Source of the DNA: Chloroflexota bacterium
Lineage (GTDB): Bacteria; Chloroflexota; Anaerolineae; B4-G1
Length of the DNA stretch: 16,682 bases
NCBI GenBank assembly: GCA_030596915.1
Contig: JAUVSX010000015.1
Location: 1 to 16,682, forward strand
Direction: 5' to 3'
Under the pieces are notes generated by a model, which did not search any database, was not told the DNA's origin, and saw only the letters and a program-made list of their open reading frames with translations. This document shows positions 7,574 to 16,290 of this stretch, piece by piece (positions within the stretch are counted from its first letter, which is position 1; each line of letters begins with the position of its first letter). The translations under genes were made by a program, and so were the position numbers.

Positions 7574-7609
7574 GGTGGCGAATCAGCGAGTCAGCGAGTC
7601 AGCGAACTG
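7570..7609 (+). repeat. Octamer repeat array at the TPR gene stop codon
   Basis: In eight-base register: ATGAGGTG (containing the TGA stop of the TPR gene at 7571-7573), GCGAATCA, GCGAGTCA, GCGAGTCA, GCGAACTG. It nearly duplicates part of the array at 5856-5919 in the same orientation, so the two copies flank the TPR gene as direct repeats. It lies in the 97-base gap between convergent genes. No clear terminator is seen there; only a five-base GTCTC/GAGAC stem at 7664-7678. Confidence 0.8.
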
Positions 7610-7670
7610 TAGTCTCCGCGTAGTCCATCTCGCGGGAGCACCGGCCCACCGCAGTCCCTGAGGGTCTCCG

Positions 7671-8843
7671 CTAGAGACTCACCTGGCGGACAGGGACAAA
7701 CGTGCCGTTGTCGGCCGATTCGCTGGCAGCCAGGCAAGCGTAGACGCTCCGAAGGCCCGTCTCAATGGGGGTTCGGGACGTGGCCGTGCCCTTGATCAGG
7801 CCGATGAAGTCGCGCGCTAGCTCCAGGTCCCCGCCGAAGTGGCTCATGTTCCCGCTGGCACGCTCCGTCGCACTGTATGGCGCGTGGTGTCGCACCCGGC
7901 GCAGCTCGTTTGTGTACCAGTCGAAGGTGACCGTCCCGAGATAGCCGCTGACCGTAGCGCCGCGGGTGGCTGCGTCGCGCCGGGCATAGCAAACCTGCGT
8001 GTACGCGCCGTGGGCCCCCGACCCGAACTCGACGAGGGTGCTCGAGGCGTCCGCGTTCAGGTGGGTCGCGACGGAGCCGCAGTCGACACTGAAGACGCAG
8101 GGATGGTCCTGGTACACGCCTGTGCTCCCATTCCGCTGGCGGTTCTGAGGGCTCTCCAGACACGTCTCCTGCTCGTCGCACTCTGAGCAGATCAGGCCCG
8201 AAGCCTTCGTGCCGCCGAAGACGTGCCCCCGCGCTGCCATCGCTGCAACGCGCACGATCGGCGAGCCCATAAGGTACATCAAGTAGTCAAGGTCGTGGGT
8301 CGCCTTCTGGAGGAAGAGCCCTCCAGTGATCTCCCAGTTGCGGTAAGGCGCCTCCCAGTAGACAGTTCCGTACGGCACGTAGTTCACCGCCGTCACGTGC
8401 ACCGCAGACCCGACGGCGCCCTCCTCGATGTATTGGCGAGCCAGAACGCACAGCGGCGAGACGCGCAGGGGAAAACTGACGACGACCGAACACGCCGTCT
8501 TGCGGAAGGCACGCTCGAGGTCAGTGGCCTGCTGCATACTGATGGCAACCGGCTTCTCCAAATAGAGGGGCAGATCGTACTCGGCTGCCTGAATCGCGTA
8601 GGGTGCGTGCAGATTGCAGCGGGTGCCTATGGCCAGCCCATCCAGTCCACCGGCGCGGACCATCTCATCGAGGGACTCGTGGAAGACTGCGTCCTGGTCG
8701 CGAGGCTCCAGGCGTGCGCGGACGCCCGCCTCGTCGGGATCGACGATGCCCACAACGCGCACGTCAGCGTCCACCCGCCGGAATACCGTGCTGACGAGGC
8801 CGTGCATACGGCTACCATAACCAATAACGCCGAGGTTGATCAC
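7671..8843 (-). CDS. Gfo/Idh/MocA family oxidoreductase with a Cys cluster
   Basis: Members of this NAD(P)-dependent family oxidise or reduce sugars, inositols and related compounds. The 390-residue product has a Rossmann start (LGVIGYGSRMHG, 4-15), an acidic residue after the second strand (VGIVDPD), the family EKP motif (96-98) and the catalytic-region motif KATHDLDYL (180-188). Length is slightly above the usual 330-380. Residues 215-256 form an insertion with C219, C222, C228, C249 and C255 (CSECDEQETC), which suggests a metal or structural Cys site. The GTG start has AAAGGAG seven bases upstream, lying in the 15-base gap after the sulfatase stop. It is the last gene of the TPR-sulfatase-oxidoreductase operon. 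The substrate is not evident; a sugar derivative is a guess from context. Confidence 0.9.
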   Translation of the reverse strand: MINLGVIGYGSRMHGLVSTVFRRVDADVRVVGIVDPDEAGVRARLEPRDQDAVFHESLDEMVRAGGLDGLAIGTRCNLHAPYAIQAAEYDLPLYLEKPVAISMQQATDLERAFRKTACSVVVSFPLRVSPLCVLARQYIEEGAVGSAVHVTAVNYVPYGTVYWEAPYRNWEITGGLFLQKATHDLDYLMYLMGSPIVRVAAMAARGHVFGGTKASGLICSECDEQETCLESPQNRQRNGSTGVYQDHPCVFSVDCGSVATHLNADASSTLVEFGSGAHGAYTQVCYARRDAATRGATVSGYLGTVTFDWYTNELRRVRHHAPYSATERASGNMSHFGGDLELARDFIGLIKGTATSRTPIETGLRSVYACLAASESADNGTFVPVRQVSL

Positions 8844-8858
8844 AGTGTTGCTCCTTTG

Positions 8859-10322
8859 TTAACGTCGTGTCTCGTCGGAGAGATAGGACCAATCGTCACT
8901 GAAGTTCCTCTCACCCATACCCGCAGGCCCGGCCAAGCCTAGCTGTCCCTTTCCCGTGACCGGCTCGTGAGTGCCATCGACCAACGGATCCACGTAGTGG
9001 GCGAACCATTCCTCCAGGCCGGCCTTCAGTCCCGTCAGCTTGGACTCGTAGGCGGGGTCGCCGATGAGATTGGTCTTCTCCCCGGGGTCGTTCGTCAGGT
9101 TGTGGAGTTCGTGAGGGCCATATGGGTAGCGGTGCACATACTTCCAATTGGCAGTGCGGATCATACGCACGGGGCCGTACTCGTCATAGACGACGACGCT
9201 CTGGTGACCTTCGAGACCTTGGCCCCGAAGCAAGCTGGCGAAGCTGTGCCCCGGCAGATTGCTTGCCTCCGGATTCTCCAGGCCGAGGTAGTCGAGCAGG
9301 GTCGGCATGAAGTCATAGTGACTGAGCAGGGAGCCGCATAACTCCCCCTGGGCGATGTGCCCCGGGCGGGAGATGATCGCGGGCACCTTCACTGACGTAT
9401 CGTACATGTTCTGCGGAAAGGTGCCGTTCCCCTTGCCGTATATGCCGTGGTGACCCATGTTCATGCCGTTGTCGCTGGTGAAGAACACAAGCGTGTTCTC
9501 GCGAAGCCCCTGCGCCTCCAGCCAGTCGATGATGCGGCCAACGTTGTGGTCCATCGCCGTGACCGCCGCGAAGTAACCGCTGAGGATAGCGCGGCGGCTC
9601 TGTTCATCGTACCCATATGGCGCCGAGCTGATCTGCCACGGGTGCATAGGTTCCAGGGGAACGGAGTCGAACGCACATTCGCTATGGTACTGATCGTAGA
9701 TTGGGTCAGGGTGCTGGTCGCGATCCCACGGGCTGTGCGGGGCCGTATAGTGGACGCTTAAGTAGAATGGGGACTCGTCGTCCGCCTGTTGCTCGAGGAA
9801 GCTCAGGGCGTGGTCGGTCATCAGATCCGTGACATACGCGGGGTCTCGATAGACCTCGCCGGCGTGGATCATGGGTGCATTGTAGTACGTCCCGCCGCCC
9901 ATCGCGTGCGCTTCCCAGAAGGTGAAGCCCTTCTGTGGGTGATGGCAATCTCCGAGATGCCACTTCCCGCTTAGCCCGCAGACGTAGCCCGCGGCGGCCA
10001 GGATGTCGGTGTAGCCGGTCTGCCCCTTCAGATACTCGATCAGCCTCCCGCCCTTGTCCTTCTCGATCGTCGCGTTCCCGGCGCGGATCCAGTCGTGCAC
10101 ACCGTGTTGCGAGGGGATACGGCCAGTGAGGAGCGAAGCGCGCGCGGGCGAGCAGACCGGCGAGGCGCAGAAGAAGTTCTTGAATTGTATCCCGGTGGCC
10201 GCGAGTCGGTCGAGGTTTGGGGTACGGATCTCCGGGTTGCCGGCGCAACCCATCGCCCAGCAGCCCTGGTCATCGGTCAGAACAAACAGGATGTTGGGAC
10301 GATCAGGGTCTCGACTAGGCAT
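8859..10322 (-). CDS. Cys-type sulfatase (formylglycine-dependent)
   Basis: This is a sulfatase of the alkaline-phosphatase superfamily, hydrolysing a sulfate ester. The 487-residue product has the metal pair D17/D18 in LTDDQG and the signature CSPARASLLTG starting at C57, the Cys that a formylglycine-generating enzyme would convert. It also has SGKWHLG (119-124), HYTAPH near 191 and the second metal site TSDNG (283-287) with GKGNGTF behind it. There is no signal peptide or lipobox, so it is probably cytoplasmic, unlike most polysaccharide sulfatases. The start ATG at 10322 lies inside the end of the upstream TPR gene (8-base overlap, ATGCCTAG); the open frame further upstream to 10601 is antigenic noise from that gene in another frame. 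No sulfatase-maturating enzyme is in the window. A phosphonate- or phosphodiester-hydrolysing role is a less likely alternative. Confidence 0.92.
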   Translation of the reverse strand: MPSRDPDRPNILFVLTDDQGCWAMGCAGNPEIRTPNLDRLAATGIQFKNFFCASPVCSPARASLLTGRIPSQHGVHDWIRAGNATIEKDKGGRLIEYLKGQTGYTDILAAAGYVCGLSGKWHLGDCHHPQKGFTFWEAHAMGGGTYYNAPMIHAGEVYRDPAYVTDLMTDHALSFLEQQADDESPFYLSVHYTAPHSPWDRDQHPDPIYDQYHSECAFDSVPLEPMHPWQISSAPYGYDEQSRRAILSGYFAAVTAMDHNVGRIIDWLEAQGLRENTLVFFTSDNGMNMGHHGIYGKGNGTFPQNMYDTSVKVPAIISRPGHIAQGELCGSLLSHYDFMPTLLDYLGLENPEASNLPGHSFASLLRGQGLEGHQSVVVYDEYGPVRMIRTANWKYVHRYPYGPHELHNLTNDPGEKTNLIGDPAYESKLTGLKAGLEEWFAHYVDPLVDGTHEPVTGKGQLGLAGPAGMGERNFSDDWSYLSDETRR

Positions 10323-11658
10323 CGCTATTCGTATTCCCTTCTGGGGCTGGCTGGCGCGCCAAGTGAACGCGTGCCATCGCCAGGCCCCTCTCAGCCTGGG
10401 TGTGGTTGCGATCCAGGCGAAGCGTGGCTGTGAACTTTCCGGCGGCTTTCTCCCAGTTGCTCTGTTCTGCGTAGACCAGGCCCATATAGAAGTGCACGTT
10501 CGCGTACTCTGGCCTGGTGCGCGCCACATCGGCAAACTCGCGGATGGCCTTGTCGTAGTTCTCAGCCCTGGCATAGGCCTTCCCGAGCTCCATATGCGCA
10601 CTGACGAAGTCGGGGTTCATTCGCAGAGCGGCCTGCAGCTCCTCGACGACGCGGTCCCATTGGGCCTGTTTCTTGTGGGCCATGGCCTGCTTGAAGTGCG
10701 CCTGGGCCTCCTCGAGGCGGACCGGAGCATCGGCAGCCCTGGGCGTCCTTCGGGGCTTCTGCTTGATCTTCTGCTTCCGTGTGCGCGCCGCTCTTGGCCG
10801 TTTGGGCTTGGCCTTTGGCGGTTCGTCGACCTGCTCCGGCGGAAGGGCCTGGCGGAGTTCTTCCACGAGCGCCGTGGCTGGCTCGTATCCCAGCCGTTCC
10901 GCGAGTTTGGCCTCTTTGAAAGCGACGTGCAGATTGCCCTGCTCGGCATACGCCCGGCCCTGCGCGTGGTGCGCCTCACGCATTTCCGGGTCGAGGAGCA
11001 GCACAACGTGGAACTGTGAGATCGCGTCGTCCAAGTAACCGAGCCCGCGATAGGCGAGCCCTAGCCCGAAATGGGCCTGAGGGTCCTTTGGCGCCTCGCG
11101 CAATATGGTTCGGAACTGCTGGATTGCCTCGCGCCAGAGTTGCAACTGAAGACAGGCTGCTCCCAGGTTGTATCGCGCGTCAATCTGGTCGGGCCTGAGC
11201 TGCAGCGTTATCTGATACTGGCGGATCGCTTCAGCTAAGCGGCCCTGCTCCTCATAGACCGCGCCCAGGCCGAAGTGGGCCTCGGCATTCCCCGGACGGA
11301 TGCGCAATGTGGCATCGAATTCACGAGTGGCCTCTTCCCACTGGCCGAGATGCCAGTGAGCTACGCCCAGGTTGTAGTGTGCCATCGTATAGTCGGGGTT
11401 GGTTTCCAGCGCGGCCTCGTACTGCTGGAGGGCTTGTTCGAGGGAGCCCTGCCTCCGATACGCCACGCCAAGGCCGGAGAGCGCCTCGGCGCTGCAAGGG
11501 TCGAGCTGGAGGGCTTCCTCGAACTCGCGGACCGCGTCGTCCAGGCGCTCCAGTGCCAGGCTGGAGTACCCTTGCCGGCAACGGGCCTCGGCCTCCATGA
11601 GGCGTTTCCTTGAGGTCTTTGGCTCTGTTGGTTTCTGCGACTTCTTCCGGGGAGCCAT
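10315..11658 (-). CDS. Soluble TPR-repeat protein, two TPR blocks
   Basis: The 447-residue product opens with a basic tail (MAPRKKSQKP), then about seven tetratricopeptide repeats at 28-255 with near-consensus phrases such as AHYNLGVAHWHLGQWEEA and AHFGLGAVYEEQGRLAEA. A highly basic Pro-rich linker (about 278-308) follows, then three more repeats at 315-420. No membrane helix or signal peptide is seen, so it is cytoplasmic. The linker could bind nucleic acid or an acidic partner. The ATG has AGGAAG five bases upstream. It is the first gene of its operon, and its last codons overlap the sulfatase start, so the two are likely translated together and may work together. A specific role is not known. 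Confidence 0.88.
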   Translation of the reverse strand: MAPRKKSQKPTEPKTSRKRLMEAEARCRQGYSSLALERLDDAVREFEEALQLDPCSAEALSGLGVAYRRQGSLEQALQQYEAALETNPDYTMAHYNLGVAHWHLGQWEEATREFDATLRIRPGNAEAHFGLGAVYEEQGRLAEAIRQYQITLQLRPDQIDARYNLGAACLQLQLWREAIQQFRTILREAPKDPQAHFGLGLAYRGLGYLDDAISQFHVVLLLDPEMREAHHAQGRAYAEQGNLHVAFKEAKLAERLGYEPATALVEELRQALPPEQVDEPPKAKPKRPRAARTRKQKIKQKPRRTPRAADAPVRLEEAQAHFKQAMAHKKQAQWDRVVEELQAALRMNPDFVSAHMELGKAYARAENYDKAIREFADVARTRPEYANVHFYMGLVYAEQSNWEKAAGKFTATLRLDRNHTQAERGLAMARVHLARQPAPEGNTNSDA

Positions 11659-11688
11659 CTTGCTTCCTAGCCTGCGTGAGCATCTCGG

Positions 11689-11716
11689 ATTGTAGTCAAG
11701 AGCGGGATGCAGTCAA
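11689..11716 (-). promoter_or_regulatory. Promoter of the TPR-sulfatase-oxidoreductase operon
   Basis: On the minus strand TTGACT (11716-11711), a 16-base spacer and TACAAT (11694-11689). A start near 11682 leaves a short leader of about 24 bases with the AGGAAG ribosome site. CTTGACT occurs twice, 17 bases apart, once at the -35 and once touching the -10; this direct repeat might also be a regulator site. Confidence 0.65.
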
Positions 11717-11863
11717 GTGAGGGCCCAGTTGCGCGCCCGGTCGGCAGCCTCCTGGGTTGGAATTGGTCCTACGGGGGAAGCCACAGCTTTCGCCTACGTG
11801 AGAAACGTAAGGCTGGCGTGTTCCACGATCTCACGCAGGAATTGGAGGAGCCCAGGACTGAGC

Positions 11864-11878
11864 ATCAGAACATCTGAT
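11864..11878. promoter_or_regulatory. Inverted repeat ATCAGA-ACA-TCTGAT
   Basis: A perfect six-base inverted repeat with a three-base centre lies in the divergent region 11717-12277. The same half-site TCTGAT occurs twice in tandem at 12050-12061, beside the proposed dnaK promoter. A shared DNA-binding protein is possible but unproven. I see no convincing gene anywhere in this 561-base stretch. Confidence 0.35.
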
Positions 11879-11892
11879 CGGGGGTTCTTGTT

Positions 11893-11944
11893 CCGGCACT
11901 CTCGGGGAACTATCCCGGCACTCTCGGGGAACTATCCCGGCACT
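11893..11944. repeat. 22-base tandem repeat, about 2.4 copies
   Basis: The unit CCGGCACTCTCGGGGAACTATC occupies 11893-11914 in exact copy with 11915-11936, and the first eight bases recur at 11937-11944. Each unit contains GGGA-ACTA-TCCC spanning the junction, a small palindrome. It lies about 340 bases ahead of dnaK in the divergent region. Origin by local duplication is likely; regulatory meaning is open. Confidence 0.85.
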
Positions 11945-12049
11945 GACACAGGGCAGTAGCGGTTCAGGCTATCGATTCAAGGCAGGGCTTCGGGGCATCC
12001 TCTCCTCAGAAGCATCCGCTCTTCTAATGAAGTGTTGATACCGCTCTTA

Positions 12050-12097
12050 TCTGATTCTGATGCAAATGCGCTATAGTCACACTGACGCGACTCAGTG
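12050..12097 (+). promoter_or_regulatory. Candidate dnaK promoter and operator
   Basis: A -10-like TATAGT lies at 12072-12077. The tandem TCTGATTCTGAT (12050-12061) occupies the position of the -35, which otherwise fits the consensus poorly. Just after the -10 is a perfect inverted repeat CACTGA-CGCGAC-TCAGTG (12080-12097), which would cover the transcription start. This arrangement suits a repressor. No CIRCE (TTAGCACTC-N9-GAGTGCTAA) or HAIR (CTTGAGT-N7-ACTCAAG) element is visible upstream of dnaK. The resulting leader of about 190 bases has a GC hairpin CGGGGC/GCCCCG at 12102-12119. Confidence 0.4.
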
Positions 12098-12277
12098 CGC
12101 GCGGGGCAATCGCGCCCCGTTCGAGATGCGTACGAGGCTCTATCTGGAACGGGCCGGAATGGGCAGGCCAGCTCAGCACGCTGATCTGGAGAACGATGAA
12201 GCGCGGGACAAAGGGGCTGCACCTGCCCGAGCACAGCCAGGCATTATTATTGCAGGCGAGCTGACTAAGGAGGAACG

Positions 12278-14197
<1,920 letters not shown>

Positions 14198-14221
14198 CGA
14201 ACACACCGTACTGGAGAACGG

Positions 14222-14255
14222 CTCTCCTGCAGGTCGTAGCCTGCAGGAGAGTTTT
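14222..14255 (+). terminator. Intrinsic terminator or attenuator between dnaK and grpE
   Basis: CTCTCCTGCAGG (14222-14233) and CCTGCAGGAGAG (14240-14251) form a perfect 12-base stem with loop TCGTAG, followed directly by TTTTAT. It sits in the 78-base gap after dnaK. It probably ends or attenuates part of the transcription, giving more dnaK than grpE-dnaJ mRNA, or it protects the dnaK mRNA end. Confidence 0.85.
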
Positions 14256-14275
14256 ATCCGGGAGGAGAGCGTTCT

Positions 14276-15010
14276 ATGAGACGCAGGACACGCGTACCGG
14301 TGCGAGTGAGGACAGCGCCTTCACCATACAGAGCCGTCCGAAGGCCATACGTCGGCGCGCGCCCAGCGGCAAGAGGAGCGCCCATGAGCGCGCCGCCGGC
14401 TAAACAGGACGCGCCGCCCGTGCACCGGCCTGAGGAGAGGACGACGGCCGGTCAGACGGGCCCGGGTGCGATCGGGTCGGCGCCGGAAGCTAGAGCCAAT
14501 GATGTGCACAAGGCGCCCACCGAGTGTCCAACCGCGCCAGCAGAGACCGCGACCAACGAGGCGGCGCCGGAACCCGGCTGCGAGGAAGACGTGGCGGAGT
14601 GGCGCGATCGGGCGCTGCGCCTGCAGGCCGAGATCGACAACTTTCGCAAGCGTCAGCGGCGGCTGACCGAGGAGCGCATCAGAGCCGACCGCGAGCGGCT
14701 GCTGCGCGGCTTCCTGAGCGTATCCGATGATCTGGAGCGCGCGTTGGAAGCTGACAGCAATGACGCCGCCAGCCTGCGTGAGGGCGTCGCCCTGACTCAC
14801 CAGGGGTTGATGCAGTTGATGGATCGGGAGGGCGTCGAGCCAATCGACGCGCTGGGCCGGCCCTTCGACCCCACGTTGCACGAGGGCGTGGCGACGGTCC
14901 CGCATCAGCGGGCCGGTGTTGAGCCGAACACAGTGGTCAAGGTGGTTGAGACGGGCTACCGCTACGGGGATCGACTGCTACGCCCGGCGCGCGTCATCGT
15001 CGCCGCATAA
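14276..15010 (+). CDS. grpE: Nucleotide exchange factor GrpE
   Basis: GrpE releases ADP from DnaK to reset the chaperone cycle. The 244-residue product has a long low-complexity N-terminus, then the coiled-coil segment WRDRALRLQAEIDNFRKRQ (109-127) and FLSVSDDLERAL (146-157). The beta-domain has the family pattern PFDPTLHEGVATVP (196-209) and ends GYRYGDRLLRPARVIVA. Two starts are possible. The ATG at 14276 has GGAGGAGAG upstream and gives an Arg-rich leader of 36 residues; the in-frame ATG at 14384 (MSAPPAKQD) has GAGGAG upstream and gives 208 residues, nearer the usual family size. I kept the longer form without strong preference. dnaJ follows after 24 bases. Confidence 0.94.
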   Translation: MRRRTRVPVRVRTAPSPYRAVRRPYVGARPAARGAPMSAPPAKQDAPPVHRPEERTTAGQTGPGAIGSAPEARANDVHKAPTECPTAPAETATNEAAPEPGCEEDVAEWRDRALRLQAEIDNFRKRQRRLTEERIRADRERLLRGFLSVSDDLERALEADSNDAASLREGVALTHQGLMQLMDREGVEPIDALGRPFDPTLHEGVATVPHQRAGVEPNTVVKVVETGYRYGDRLLRPARVIVAA

Positions 15011-15034
15011 CAGAGGGCGCCAGGTAGGACAGCT

Positions 15035-15997
15035 ATGGAGTACAAAGACTACTACCAGACGCTCGGCGTCGAGAGAGGCGCGGACGAGAAGGGGATCAAG
15101 AAGGCCTTCCGCCGGCTGGCGCGGCAGCATCACCCAGATGTGAACCCCGGCGACACAGAGGCCGAGGAGCGCTTCAAGGAGATCAACGAGGCCTACGAGG
15201 TGCTCTCGGACCCGGACAAGCGGAGCAAGTACGACCAGCTCGGTAGCGCCTACCAGGACTGGCAGCGGACCGGCGGGCAGCCGGGTGACTTCAACTGGCG
15301 CAACTGGACCGGCGCCGCGCGGGGCGGAGATGGTGTGCACGTCCGCTATGGTGCGCCGGAGGATCTCCAGGATATGTTCGGTGGGGGCAGTCCCTTCTCC
15401 GACTTCTTCAGCCAGGTATTCGGCGGTACGAGCCGCGGCGCGCGACAGGGTGGGTTTCAGTATCGCGTCCAGCCTCGGCGCGGGCAGGACTACGTGCAGG
15501 AGGTCGAGATCACCCTCGCTGAGGCCTACCACGGGTCCGCTCGCGCAATGCAGAAGGAAGGCCGCCGGTTGGAGGTGAAGATCCCGGCCGGCGCTCGGAC
15601 GGGCACTCGCGTGCGGATGGCCGGCGAGGGAGGCGCCGGGGCGGCTGGCGGCCCACCGGGCGACCTCTACCTCCGGATTGAGGTGCTGGAAGATCCCCGG
15701 TTCGAGCGGAAGGGCGATGACCTCCACATGACTGCGCCCGTGGATCTGTACACGGCGATCCTCGGCGGGCAGGCGGAAGTACCGACGCTGGGCGGATCGG
15801 TTATGCTGACAATCCCGGGCAACACTCAGAACGGCCGCGTCTTCAGGCTGCGGGGCAAAGGCATGCCGCGACTACAGCAGCCTGACCAATACGGCGACCT
15901 GTATGTCAAGGTCGGGGTGCAACTGCCGAAGCAGGTGACAGCGCGAGAGCGGGAGCTGTTCAGCGAGCTGCGAACCCTCTCGAAGGAAGGGCAGTAG
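15035..15997 (+). CDS. dnaJ: DnaJ/CbpA-type J-domain co-chaperone without zinc finger
   Basis: J-proteins deliver substrates to DnaK and stimulate its ATPase. The 320-residue product has an N-terminal J domain (1-70) with the essential HPD at 33-35 and the phrase EINEAYEVLSDPDKRSKYDQLG. A Gly/Phe-rich segment (about 110-145) precedes two C-terminal beta domains from about 150, with IPGNTQNGRVFRLRGKGMP near the end. The four CxxCxGxG zinc motifs of classical DnaJ are absent, so this is a type II (CbpA-like) protein. It is the only J-protein in the cluster. The stop is three bases before the next gene, so the two are surely cotranscribed. Confidence 0.95.
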   Translation: MEYKDYYQTLGVERGADEKGIKKAFRRLARQHHPDVNPGDTEAEERFKEINEAYEVLSDPDKRSKYDQLGSAYQDWQRTGGQPGDFNWRNWTGAARGGDGVHVRYGAPEDLQDMFGGGSPFSDFFSQVFGGTSRGARQGGFQYRVQPRRGQDYVQEVEITLAEAYHGSARAMQKEGRRLEVKIPAGARTGTRVRMAGEGGAGAAGGPPGDLYLRIEVLEDPRFERKGDDLHMTAPVDLYTAILGGQAEVPTLGGSVMLTIPGNTQNGRVFRLRGKGMPRLQQPDQYGDLYVKVGVQLPKQVTARERELFSELRTLSKEGQ

Positions 15998-16000
15998 GAG

Positions 16001-16267
16001 ATGCCTAGCCGCGAATTGAGCACCTATATCGACATCACGGTTGCCGCTCGCCTTGCAGATGTGTCACCGCGCACGGTGCGCCGCTACATGGTCCTTGGGC
16101 TGATCAGCAATGTCCTGACCGTGGACGAGCTGGTCGAATTGCGTCGCGTCCGCCGACTCACGAGTCTGGGCGTCAACTTGGCGGGTGTGGACATCATCTT
16201 GAGGATGCGACGCCGCATTGAGGATCTGCAGGTGGAGATCGAGCGGCTCACGGCGCGGGAGGGCTGA
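16001..16267 (+). CDS. MerR-family, HspR-like small regulator lacking the wing
   Basis: The 88-residue product has a MerR-type helix-turn-helix (DITVAARLADVSPRTVRRYMVLGLIS, about 11-36, shown here as one continuous segment) and the HspR-typical phrase SLGVNLAGVDIILRM (55-69), then a short dimerisation helix. HspR is the heat-shock repressor encoded behind dnaK-grpE-dnaJ in several phyla, and the position here matches. The stretch between LGLI and VDELVELRRVRRL is about nine residues shorter than usual: the GGxRRYS beta-wing that normally contacts DNA is missing. The ATG is three bases after the dnaJ stop, with AAGGAAGG upstream. Most likely it regulates this operon; with the wing lost, its binding site may differ from HAIR. 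It could instead be a non-DNA-binding modulator. Confidence 0.8.
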   Translation: MPSRELSTYIDITVAARLADVSPRTVRRYMVLGLISNVLTVDELVELRRVRRLTSLGVNLAGVDIILRMRRRIEDLQVEIERLTAREG

Positions 16268-16290
16268 CCTCTCCCGGTCCCCTGGGCGCC

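Noticed and set aside
10054..11019. 321-codon plus-strand frame opposite the sulfatase and TPR genes
   Set aside because: It spans the junction of two well-supported minus-strand genes and shows no domain character.
11694..11717. AGTCAAG repeats as a HAIR operator of HspR
   Set aside because: They are direct, not inverted, repeats and coincide with the -35 and -10 region of the opposite promoter.
11798..11868. 23-codon minus-strand peptide MLSPGLLQFLREIVEHASL
   Set aside because: It looks amphipathic but lacks a ribosome site and a promoter, and ends after 23 codons; too weak to call.
11893..11944. GCACTC within the tandem repeat as a CIRCE element
   Set aside because: CIRCE needs TTAGCACTC with an inverted GAGTGCTAA nine bases away; only direct copies of GCACTC are present.
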